A stretch of 22,778 nucleotides of DNA from Ichthyophthirius multifiliis (taxonomy: Eukaryota > Ciliophora > Oligohymenophorea > Hymenostomatida): positions 1 through 22,778 of the forward strand of contig NW_004087483.1 in the NCBI RefSeq assembly GCF_000220395.1, in the 5' to 3' direction. Positions 1 to 10,628 of the stretch are shown piece after piece. A program made the position numbers and the translations under genes. Below the pieces are notes generated by a model, which was not told the DNA's origin, ran no database searches, and saw nothing but the letters and a program-made list of their open reading frames with translations. Numbering within the stretch: position 1 is the stretch's first letter; each line of letters starts with the position of its first letter.

Positions 1-1
1 A

Positions 2-39
<38 letters not shown>

Positions 40-3000
40 AAATAAATTTAATTTTTTTTTAATTATATTAAAAAATATTTTTATATTTGCATTTTTCATC
101 TATTTTTCTATTATCTTTTATATAATTAAAAATTTTTGTATATTTTAAAAATAGAATCTTTTAATTTGTGAAAATTATAAAGAAAATAAAATTAATTTAT
201 AATGGTAATAATTTTTTTTTTAAATATTTTTAAAATACATATTTATATTATTATTATTTTTTTATAAGTTTAATGTATATTTTTTATATTTATTTATTAA
301 AAAAAAAAAAAAAAAATTATGTATATCATCTAATAATTAATAAAAGTTTTTAAAAATATAAATATATTGTTTTTATAAAATAAAATATATAAATATAAAA
401 ATATATAGATATATAAATATATATTTATATACTATATAATTTTAATTTACTTTATTGTTTTTAAATTTTTTTTCAATTAATATACTTTTATATAAATAAT
501 AATTTTTCTTTACTTTTATATTTTATATAGATATAATTATTAAAAATTAATTTATTTTGATATATAATTTATTAATATTTACTTATATGTTATTTTTTTT
601 ATTCTCTTTCATATTTTATTTTATTTATATATATATTTTTTTTCATTTTTAATTTTATTTTATTTGATAACATATTTTTATTTTTATGTTTTGTTTAAAT
701 ATTTTATAATAATTATTTTTATTTAGTTTTATCAAATAAAATAATTAATTATCATAAAAATATTTTTAAAATAATTAAATTAATATTATTAAAATTATTT
801 TTATTTTAAAATATTTTTTTATTTTTTATAATATCAATTAAAAATATATATACAAGTATTATTTTTATATAAAAAATATAAAAAAATCTTTATTATAAAT
901 CAAGACAAATAATTATAATTTTTTTTCAAATTATAATTTGTTTATATTTTTTACTTTTTTCAAATCTCACAATAAAGAAAATTGTTATAATATATAATAA
1001 TTTATATCATATGTAATAATTTAAATAATATGGATTTTTTAACATTTTATATTAAATATATTTTAAAAGATAATTATCTAACTTTTTAAAGTATATATCC
1101 TTTCTTTCTATATATTGTATTTATTTAAAATAACCCTTAGAATTGAATATATTTTTAAAAATATTTCACTTAAAAATATTCACGAAACAATTTATAAATA
1201 ATACAATATAAACTTATTAAAATCCTAAAAAATAAGAAAATTGTAATCAATTTTTAGATTCTTTAATATGTAAGAAATAACTCTAAATACTTTGTCATTC
1301 AAATTATATATATGAAATTTTAAATAATATTCCTTAAATTAAAATTTTGATTGGACATTTTTAATTTATTAATCTTTAAAGAGAGCATAAATTAAAGAGA
1401 TATTATTTAATAAAAATTACCTTTTTAAAAATAATTATTTGAAAAAATAACTTTTATTTATATCTATGTAAAAAAAAAATACAAATGAATAATAATAATT
1501 CTTTAATATTATTAAACGATATAATCATTTCATATAAAATTAAAAATTAAAAAATTAATTTTCTAAAAAATAAACGATTTAATTTATAGAAAACGAAAAA
1601 CAATTAAGTTAATAATAAATCCTCATTTATGTATCCATAATTATAATAAAAAACAATATTTACAATAAAATAATAATATTTAATATTTATTTTAAAGATT
1701 AATAATTATTATTATAAATTTAAGATAATATGAAAATATTTTACAAAAGCTTTAAAATTAATTTTAATTTATGAGTAAATTTTCTAAATTATTATTTAAA
1801 ATTGACATTCAAGTTAAGAAATTCAAATAATTATTAGTCTATTTTTGTTATTGCTGAAATATACCTAAAAAAGAAAATTCATTTAAATAAGTAACCTATA
1901 TATTTTTTTTTATAATAGAAAAAGCTATAGTTTTATTTAATTTTAGGGATATTTAATATATTTGAATTTAAATGAATAAAATATAATAATTATAACTATA
2001 ATCATCTTTTTTTAAAAAATATATTTAAGTTATTACTTCAAAAAAAATATTTAAATAGTATAATTATTTTCATATAAAATAATAAATACAAGAAATTTTT
2101 TTTATTACAAATTTTATATATTAAAATAATATAAAATTATTTTTACTTTATTTATGTTTTTTTTTTAATAAAAAACATATGAATATAATTTAAAAAAATG
2201 TAAATATATATTCTCTTTTTACATTATATTTTATATTAAAGACAATATAATACTTAATTAATAATTATGAAAACCTTATAAATTTAAAATATTAAATAAA
2301 AAATTTAAAACAATTTTATTGAATTTTGATAATTAGCTTAAATATTGATTAAAAAATAAATTCATATTAAATTAAGACTTTTGATTAATATTATTAACTT
2401 TATTTTATTAAATTTTTTAGATAGCTTATTTCACAGTGTTTCTGATTTCTTTAAAGATATATTTATAATTTATTTATATAATTAAAAGATAAAATTATTG
2501 TATAAAATATATTGAGGTTTTTATATTATAAATATATTTATAATTAAATTTTCTTATTTTATACAATTATTATAAATAAATTTTTTAAGTTTTCAGATTT
2601 AATTTTTATTTATATGAATTTAAGTTCATAATATAATTATTTGTATACAAAAAAGCTAGTTAATCATAATCTTTGAAAGAATTAAAAAAACTATATATTA
2701 TTAATTAATAGAAAAAAAATATTTATTTATTTTAATAAAATATTAAATCATTAATTTTTTTGTTAAATTTTATCCTTTTTAACTATTATAAAATTAATAA
2801 TTTAAAAAAAGTTTTAATTAATACAAATTTCCTTAAAAAACCAATCAATATAATATAATTTTATATTAATTAAATATAAAAAACTTTAAATTTTTTTTTT
2901 CTATATATATTTTACATTAACAAAAAATTATTTCCATTTAAAAAAGTATAGAAAATTATTATATATATATATATATATTAAAGATAAATAAAATATTACA

Positions 3001-3134
3001 AAATAACGCTATACTATGAATCTAATGATATAAATAAAAATAAAAACTAAATAATATATATTTTTAGATTTAAATAATATTTTTATAATTATTTCAATAT
3101 ACAAATAAAATAAAAAAGAAAATATTAAAATATA
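1..3134. other. A+T-rich stretch without a supportable gene
   Basis: This stretch is richer in A+T than the genes to its right and consists mostly of A and T runs and AT dinucleotides. I could not assemble a gene from it. Two weak signals deserve recording. The plus strand has a short TGA-bounded frame from an ATG at 1485, about 80 codons, rich in Asn, Lys and Gln. The minus strand has one frame without TGA from about 3187 down to a TGA at 1823-1825. Its middle part (roughly 1860-2460) translates into a Lys/Gln/Asn-rich sequence with scattered Glu, Arg and Ala that is faintly TPR-like. Neither shows a motif I can name, and the strong A+T bias alone makes TGA rare, so I annotate no CDS. Confidence 0.6.
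7..36. repeat. AT dinucleotide microsatellite
   Basis: An uninterrupted alternating A/T tract sits near the left edge of the window. Shorter tracts of the same kind occur at about 2960-2978 and 16428-16449. They are simple-sequence DNA typical of this composition, with no sign of a function. Confidence 0.85.
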
Positions 3135-6014
3135 TCATTAAAATTCATACAAAATACTGATTTCTTATTTACTTAATTATTAAAAAATCATTAAATACTC
3201 ATCATTTTTTTAATGTATAAAAATCTTAAGTTTCTCCCTAAAATATTCTCTATATTAAAATTTCTCTAAAAAGTTATTTTCATATAAATATAAATAACAT
3301 TATTTAAAATCATTATCATCATCTTAAAATTCATCTTCTTCCTCATTAATTTTTTTCAATTAATAAATTAATTTTAAACAAACTTTAAAAAAAGCAACTT
3401 AAAAATTCTTAAAATCTCCAAAACTTTAAACTACAGCTTCCATAAATCCACCTAAAAGCATAATTTTAGAAATTTTAGACTTAAATTTATCTAAAATAGA
3501 TATCCATTTATCAAAAAAAGCCACAATTACATTAATTCCGAATTCATTAAAAAGCATATTGCCCGAAACTTTGAAATTATGCCAAAAGCATAAAGAAATA
3601 GTATTTAAATTTGCAATACTTACCCTTTAATTACATTTTGGATAACTAAAATTTAACAAAGAGCATTTAATTATTTTTTCTAAAGATTTCTCATCAATTT
3701 AAACTCTGAAAAATATCCCATTTTCAACAATAGATTATAATAATTAAACTGAAAGTTCCAAAAAAGGCAATTTTTTTTCATTTTTTCCTATATAATTCGC
3801 TTTTCCTACAAATATAAGGGCTAAATCTATGAATGAATTTCCATAAAAATCAAAGGAAGTCCAAAAAACACCTTTCTCATGTAAAACAAATACACATTTT
3901 TTCAAAAAAGCTACTTTTTCTTCCCAAAACTCAACTTAAAAATATTCATTATCTTCCATTTTTTCCAATATACATTCAAAAAGTCCTCCTTTTTTTACTT
4001 CTTTTTCCTAATCATTTTTCCCAAAATTTCCATAAATAATTAATTAGAAGTAAATTTTTGCCATCTCAACATTATATTTAACACATCTATTTACCAAAAC
4101 CAACGCTTCTTCTAAAAAAAAGCAAGTTTTATCCCCTAAACACCAATTAATTATCTCCAAACATACTTTTTCGACAATCTAAAAGCCTATATTTTCATCT
4201 AAACTTCCTTCTAAAATTTTAACCAAAGTTCTAATACATAATATGGCTGATGATTAGCTTTCCTCATCCTCTTTGTATTTCAAAAAGTTAAATTTTTATC
4301 CCATTTGTAGACTAATTTAATCTAAAAAAGCTCCTGTTTAGTCTTTAAAACCCTCCAAAAGGCCTTAAAGACCTTCCAGTAATTCCTCTGTGTCGTTTTA
4401 TTAAATTAAATAGAGATAATTTTCCAATATTAACTAAAGGAAAGGCTAAAAAGTAGGTTTTAATTAAGGGTTTTCTTCTAATAATTTCTATAAATATAAA
4501 CTAGAAATATATTTAAGTATATGCTGATTTTCTTAAATTTAAATAATGAAAAACTCAATAATTTATTATTAAAAAGCACTTTCTGTAGGAATCAAAAAAA
4601 AAAAATTCTAAAAAAACTAACATAATCTACATTTTAAAAAAGCATTCTAAGTCTATAAAACCTACTATGTTTAATATAAAAAAGTTAACAAATTTTATTT
4701 TAAAGTATTATTTTGAATTATTTTATCTTTAAAAAATACTATTGAATACCAAAAAAGATCATTTGGAGATTCAAAAGCATATTTTAGGTATTAAATAAGT
4801 TTATTTTCATCCCTTTTTAATAATAAGATTAATAATTCTAAAGCAGCAGATCCTAAATTAGATGGATTTTGTGCATTTTCCCATTCTTCTTCGTTTCTTA
4901 GATATTCTTGGACTAATTGAGGTTCAGGAAAGGAAAATACGCTTGCTTTTTTTTCCAAAAAAGGTATCAAAATAGATAATAAGAAGTCACTTTATTAACT
5001 TATGAGTTAATTAAATTATTCTTTCTAACTCAATCTGGAAATGAATTTGAAAATATAAAAAAAGAAAGCAGGAAAGGTTTACTATTGAGTTTATATTTCC
5101 TAAATAATAAAAGGAAATAAAGCCAAAAACTTATCCTAAAATAAGGTTTCTTGTATATTTTTTTAAACAATTCTTAAATTAGAAAGCTTATAAAATATTT
5201 TAGAAACCCATTTTTTACTCTAAGGAAATAAAGAAGTATCTAAAATTCGAAAAACTAAAGAAAAAAAGGAAATATATTAAGAAAAAACCAGTACATTTTT
5301 TTAAAAATAAATAGGAATCTCATATTTAATTGTTAAATGAAAAATCTTAACTATATTTTTGAAAATTTAACTTGTTTCCTAAGTTATTTATTATATGTTC
5401 ATGTTTATCATTTTTTCAATCAAAATTTACATTTAGGGAAATATTTAACATGTTAAATTGTTAAATTAGGAAGGCTTTTGCCTTTTTTCATCTTCTTCAT
5501 TAAATTCATATATAAAATCTAAACTTTGGCTTTCTAGTATTTCATATATAAATAATAATGAGGCATTTAATTGTTTTTCTTCTTCGCTTTAGCTTATATT
5601 TTTTAATGGTATTTCTATTAATTTATATATTTATTCAAGATCTTCTCTTTAAGATACTATATTTATTGTCTTTCGCATTAATCTTTATAAAACTTTTTCT
5701 TTTTCTAAATTTATTAAACAATCTAATAAACTGTTTCTTATAATATCTTTATCGGATTCATTTAAAGTGAAATCGTTTTGGTTTTTCCAATATTTTTAAA
5801 TGCTATTTTTTAGAATAATTAATGCAAATTGACGAATATTTTATTAATTTTATTTATTATTTCCGATTTATAAAATAATTAGAGGAAATTAAGGCTTTTA
5901 TGATTCTATTTCAATAAATTATTAAGCTTCGTTAATTTAATGGTTATTTTAAGGATTTAAGCATATTTAGATAGCTTTTAAAATTAATTGCTATTATTAT
6001 GATTATTCGGGCAT
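3135..6014 (-). CDS. Importin-7/8-type karyopherin beta, copy A
   Basis: Nuclear transport receptor of the importin-beta family, expected to bind Ran-GTP and carry proteins through nuclear pores. The single exon of 960 codons starts at the ATG at 6012-6014 and ends in TGA at 3135-3137, with many in-frame TAA/TAG read as Gln. Residues about 15-95 match an importin-beta N-terminal domain (motifs FPLIILQIG and ALIILKNSIQKYW). Near residue 370 EYLRNEEEW corresponds to the DPYEYIR region of animal importin-7, and near 458 NAFLKCRLCQFF corresponds to its RARACWVLHYF segment. An acidic patch (EEEDEFQDDD) lies near the C terminus, as in importin-7, followed by a similar short tail. The length (959 aa) is close to the family's roughly 1,040. 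The next gene upstream encodes a related protein on the same strand, 235 bp away. Family membership is firm; the 7/8 subtype is inferred from remembered landmarks without an alignment. Confidence 0.88.
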
Positions 6015-6249
6015 TTTTTTTTTTTATTTAGATTAAAATATATTTATTTATTTTTGGTATAAATTTATATTTATTGTTTAATATGTTTTTTTTTTGTTTT
6101 TAGATTATAGCTGTTTTTATTAATATTTTTTTATTTTTATTTTATACTTTTTAAAAATATTTTTGTTTATTAAATTTATTTTTTTAATTATGATTTATAA
6201 GAAACTTTTTATTGTATTGACAAGCTAATTTAAATAAAAGTAAAAAAAA

Positions 6250-9114
6250 TCAAACCGAATTTAAAGTCATATAAAAAAATTATATCTCATTAACTTTTTC
6301 TAAAGGAAATGAATAATTATTATCAAAGATTTCCTCCTCATTATCTATATATCCTCCTTCTTCTTATTAAATATTTTTAAGAAATTAAATCTATTCAATA
6401 AAACCAATACAGAATCCTCTAACTTAATCCAAAAACTAACTTGAGAAGACATTTTTGATTCTAAAAAGACTAGCTAATCCTAAAACAGCTCTTTTTTTAC
6501 TTCTATAGAGTTCAAAATATTCAAATGAACAAAATAATAAACTAAAAATAATTTCCATTTAATTTTAAGCATAATTAATAAAAATAAAAGGATTATAAAA
6601 AATCAATAAAAGAATACTTTCTAAAAACTAAATCTTTAAATTTATAATATTCTAGAATTTAAATAATGATTTTTCACAAAATTAATAAATAAATATAAAA
6701 ATATTCTCATTTAAGCTTTAATTTTCTATACTATTTTCTATTATACACCATAAAGGATAAAAGGCAAAAAATTAATAATTTTAGCCATCTTCTAAATTTT
6801 CAACTAAACTGTTTTTTTCTAAAAACACAAAAATTTATTTCAATAAATAATTTTCTTAACAACAATTATTCAAAAATATATGTTAAAATTAACTTTTTTG
6901 AATAAAATTTAAAATAAAAAAAAGAACTTCATAAAAACTAAAAGGCTAAACTCTTAAAAAATAATCAAAATTGTTTTTAAAAAAACAAATAAGCTCTTAT
7001 TTTTCTTCTAAAAAGTCTTAATTATAATCCAAAAAACCTTATTTTTCTTCCAAAAAGCCTTAATTATAATCTAAAAAATCTTATTTTTAATGAATAAAAC
7101 ATTATTTTTAATCGAAAAAACCTTATTTTTGTTCCAAAAAGCCTTATTTTTAATCAAAAAAACCTTATTTTTAATCGAAAAAACTTTCTATTTATTCGAA
7201 AAATTGTTATTTTTAATCAATTTTATTTTATTTTTCTTATAAAAAATCTTATTTTTATTCAAAATCAGTTAAGAAAAACTTAAAAAAAATAAAAAAAAAA
7301 TCTTTCTAATTTAATATTTTTTATTTTTTCTTTAGTAAAATATTCAAAAACTACATTTTTTCTTCCAAAAAAAATCCTTAAAAATATCCAAAAAAAACTT
7401 ATAAAAATTAAATTTCTTCTTTCTGATTAAAAAAAGGTAAAATTTCTACTATTTTTCTGAGAAAAACAATCTTTTACATTTCTAAATAATCTTCTTTTTA
7501 GCATTTTCCTTATCCAATAATTCCTTTTATAATTTACTTTAGTAAATCAATACTGAATTATCTACTAAAATTAAAGATTTTCTCCAAAACATTCCAAATT
7601 TCTTCATTTTCTTTCAAAATGTTTACACAAATATAAATTATTTCCTCAAAATTTTATTCTAAAATCAACCTTGCATTGTAAGCTTTATCGCATATCTCCA
7701 CTAAGCATTCAATACCACTAATTTTTAAACCAAAGTTTTCACTTTTGATGCATTAAAATAAATTATTTATTATTTAAATATCTCCGAAAATTTCTTAAAA
7801 CGGCCAAGTTTTGACGATTTAGCAAACTCGAGCTTTTATTAAAGGGCTAGAATGATTAAAAGAATCCAAAATGCATAAAGGAAATGATTTTGTTAAAAAG
7901 AACTTAAAAAAGAATAAAAAAAAAGTTAAAAAAGCTTCCAAAAAAACATCATTTTATATATCTAAGGAATGAACAAAATTTTCAAATTAATTAAAAATAA
8001 AGGGAAATTCCATAAAGAGAAATTCGAGTAATTTAAAAGGTAAAAACCTATTTTTTTTTTAAGGATTAAGTAGATTTTGTTCTAAAAATTCATTATAAAA
8101 AATAATAAAAGAACCTTGAATTTTAATTTATTTTATAAAAAAAAATGGAATTATTAAATTTTGAACCATTTTTTAAATAAAATCTTAATTTTTTTGTAAT
8201 AAAATTTAATGAAGATTTTCTTATTTTTTCAAAAAAAAAAAAATAATAATTTTTCTTTATTTATTTGTCAATTTTTCATCCAAAATCATTTCTAATAAAT
8301 TATTTATTTAAAAATTTACAAAAAATTCATTCTTTTTTACAAAAAATCTTATTTAAAGTAGTTTTTGGATTATTTTTCCTGTCCATTTTACATTTTTTTA
8401 TTATTCTTTTTTATTTTTTTTCAATTATTAATTTAAATAATCCATCCAAAACTCCAAATTAATAAATTATTATATATCAAAATCTAAATAAATGCATTTT
8501 AAAAAACATTTTAAAATTAAAATATTAATTCCTTCGTCTAAATCTACTTTAAAAATAATTATTTTTTCCATTAAATTAAAAAAAGAACTACATGAATTTT
8601 ATAAAAAAAAAATTCGTTTTTCTCCTACTTCATATTAAAAAAATCGAAAAAACTCATATAAAATAAATAAACTACCTTTTAATTTTTAATAACTTTCTAA
8701 TTATTATTAATTTTATAATTAATATAAATTAAAAAATGCATATTTTATTAAACTAAAAGAATAAATATCATTATTTTTTTCACAAAAACTATTTTTAAAG
8801 AGAACTTAAATAAGATTTTATAATTATTTTCTTGTACTTTAATCTTCAAAAAAATAGTCTCTTATAATTTTTTCTACAATCTTTTCATTTTAATTTGCAT
8901 TTAATTTCTCATTTATTATTTTTGTTAAATAAGAAATCACAAATTGGCGCTATTCTAACTATATTTAAGTTTTATTTGCTATTATTTCCAATAAATCATT
9001 TACAAAATTCTCATTTTTGCCTTGATTTTCTAATTATTATTGACAATAGTCTAATTAATATTAATTTTTAGAATTTATGCAATTATTTACTAATTCTAAT
9101 AGATTAAAATTCAT
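6250..9114 (-). CDS. Importin-7/8-type karyopherin beta, copy B, with heptad repeat
   Basis: A second importin-beta-family receptor, one exon of 955 codons from the ATG at 9112-9114 to TGA at 6250-6252. The frame is continuous with TAA/TAG as Gln. The N-terminal 75 residues fit the importin N-terminal domain. Near residue 434 PLIKARVCQIVKTWP matches the RARACWVLHYF landmark of importin-7. Near residue 880 KKRAVLGLASLF matches its RKMCVLGLCALI segment. The C terminus has an acidic patch (NEEEIFDNN) followed by PLEKVNEIQFF, again the importin-7 arrangement. Residues 619-709 are an insertion of 13 heptads rich in Gln, Phe, Lys and Asp/Glu (separate entry). Compared with copy A, the YIR-like motif near residue 370 is not evident. 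The neighbouring copy A and the shared intronless structure suggest a tandem duplication. Family assignment is strong; cargo cannot be inferred. Confidence 0.88.
6988..7260 (-). repeat. 13-copy 21-bp coding minisatellite (heptad repeat)
   Basis: This is 273 bp, exactly 13 units of 21 bp, in frame within importin copy B. On the coding strand the units encode a heptad close to QGFFDQK, with variants such as QGFLEEK, QGFLDYN and QDFLEEK. The centre (about 7050-7190) is most regular and the edges decay (EQIESFF, QEKQNKI), the pattern expected of slippage or unequal exchange. Each unit uses TAA once or twice for Gln. The spacing is heptad-like, but the Phe-Phe/Phe-Leu pair with Gln/Lys elsewhere is not a classical leucine-zipper pattern. 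HEAT helices flank it on both sides. Confidence 0.9.
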
Positions 9115-9292
9115 AAATTTATTATAAAATAATATTTTTAATAAACAAAATTTATATTTTAAAATTATATTTTCGCTATATCTATATTTAATAATTATAT
9201 AAATTAATATTAAAATATTTAATAAAATCAAATATTAATAATTTTTTTATTTTATAAAAAAAACATAAATAAATAAATAAAGATATTTATTA

Positions 9293-10192
9293 TCAAAAGA
9301 ACAATTTATATAAACCAGTAATACTAAGAGCTAAAAGTAAAATAAATGTAGAATTATAAACATATTTTGCTGTATAATGATTTACTTTAATTATACTATT
9401 TTCATCATCCTCCTTCAAAATAGAGAACTAAGGTTTAACATATTCTTCATTCTATTATTATTTATTACCAAAGCATTCAAAAGTTACTTTTTTTGGAATA
9501 TTTTTTTCTTAAATAATATCCAAAACAAGTTTTCCAACACTTGCTCTAGTAATAACTCCTCCTTTTTTATCACCTTAATCAATACTACAATTAGTAATTT
9601 TCGTATTAACAGTACAATCTCCCAAAAGACGAGTAGGTCTAATAATAATATAATTAAGTCCACTTTTTCTAATCAAATTTTCAGCTTAAACTTTATGTCC
9701 GAGTGCATTTCTTGCTAAAGAATTAATTAAATAAGCAAAAAAGTTAAAAGGACGAGTAACTAAGCAAGAACTAATAAGGACATAATTATTAACTTTATGT
9801 TTTTTACACAGACTAATAAATAATTCATTAACTGTTATTTCAATAAATTTACTATCATCTTAACTTTTTAAATTAACTCCAATTGCATTTATTACACAAA
9901 TTACTTTTTCTCCTTTTCTATTTGGATCAAATGCCATATCAAGTATACTATTTATTTCCTTTTTTTATTCTAATTTTTTCTTTTAAATTTTCGTCTCGTG
10001 GAACAAATCACATTCTAAAACACTTTCTGTTTATACTAATTAATCTTTAAATACTTATTAAGCTGTTTTTTAATTTCTCACTATTAATCTTATTCTATAG
10101 CCTGATTATAATAATTATCTTGTTATATGACTTCCTACTCCTCCTGTAGCTCCTAATACTATTATTATGCCTTGTTCAGGTGTTATATTCAT
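9293..10192 (-). CDS. Atypical short-chain dehydrogenase (NAD(P)-binding) with C-terminal membrane anchor
   Basis: Single exon of 300 codons, ATG at 10190-10192 and TGA at 9293-9295. Residues 10-30 form the first strand and dinucleotide loop of a Rossmann fold (VLGATGGVG, a GxxGxxG pattern). Later come VINAIG at the end of a central strand, YVLISS, and SGLNYIIIRPTRLLGD, which resembles the SGLDYTIIRPG motif of atypical SDR families (NmrA/YbjT/TIC62-like). Family and NAD(P) binding are clear, but no substrate can be read from the sequence. The last 20 residues are hydrophobic (FILLLALSITGLYKLFF), which would suit a tail anchor facing the cytosol. It lies 178 bp upstream of importin copy B on the same strand and is divergent from the TOG gene to its right. 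The length of 299 aa is normal for the family. Confidence 0.85.
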
Positions 10193-10628
10193 ATTTTTTT
10201 TATAAAGATATTTATTAAATACAAAAGATTTTTTTCTTTTTTTATTTAATTATATTTTACTTTTTATTATTTGTTTATATTTTTTTTATTTTAAATTAAA
10301 TATATTTATTTTACATTAAATTAGTTAAATACAATATGTATATTAAATATTATCGTTATATAAATTAATAAACTTATATATTATAATGATAAAATGACAG
10401 GTTAGTTAAATAAAAAAATATTATTTGTTAATTTATTTATTTAAAAACTTTTTGACTATAATTTATAAATGAAAAAAATTAATTTATTTAATTCTTTTTA
10501 TTTATTTTAATAAAAAAATGGAAAATCTTATTTTATAATTAACCACAAAAAATTAAAAATAAAAATAATTTATTTATTAACAAAATTTTAATTTTAATTT
10601 TCGTATTTTTATTATTGTATTTTAAAAT
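10193..10628. other. Divergent intergenic region
   Basis: This 436-bp A+T-rich spacer separates the start codons of the SDR gene (minus) and the TOG-domain gene (plus), so it should hold both promoters. I see no recognisable box, small RNA or ORF with coding character in it. Confidence 0.6.

Noticed and set aside
1485-1732. Plus-strand frame of about 80 codons starting MNNNNS
   Set aside because: Length is within chance for DNA so poor in G, it has no motif, and it lies in the most A+T-rich part of the window.
3833-4039. Standard-code plus-strand ORF of 68 codons, and a similar one at 5558-5743
   Set aside because: Both lie antisense inside importin copy A, whose frame is long, motif-bearing and continuous.
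6988-7260. Possible CRISPR-like array or satellite
   Set aside because: Units are 21 bp with no spacers and all preserve one reading frame of a long gene, so it is a coding minisatellite in a eukaryote.
8228-8260. Apparent stop and frame change in importin copy B near a 13-A run
   Set aside because: On recounting the run the frame is continuous from 9114 to 6250; the break was a miscount.
8265-8462. Plus-strand ORF of 65 codons
   Set aside because: It is the antisense shadow of the N-terminal part of importin copy B and only reflects Phe/Leu-rich complement of Lys/Glu codons.
9377-9718. Plus-strand ORF of 113 codons
   Set aside because: It is fully antisense to the SDR gene, whose Rossmann motifs fix the true strand and frame.
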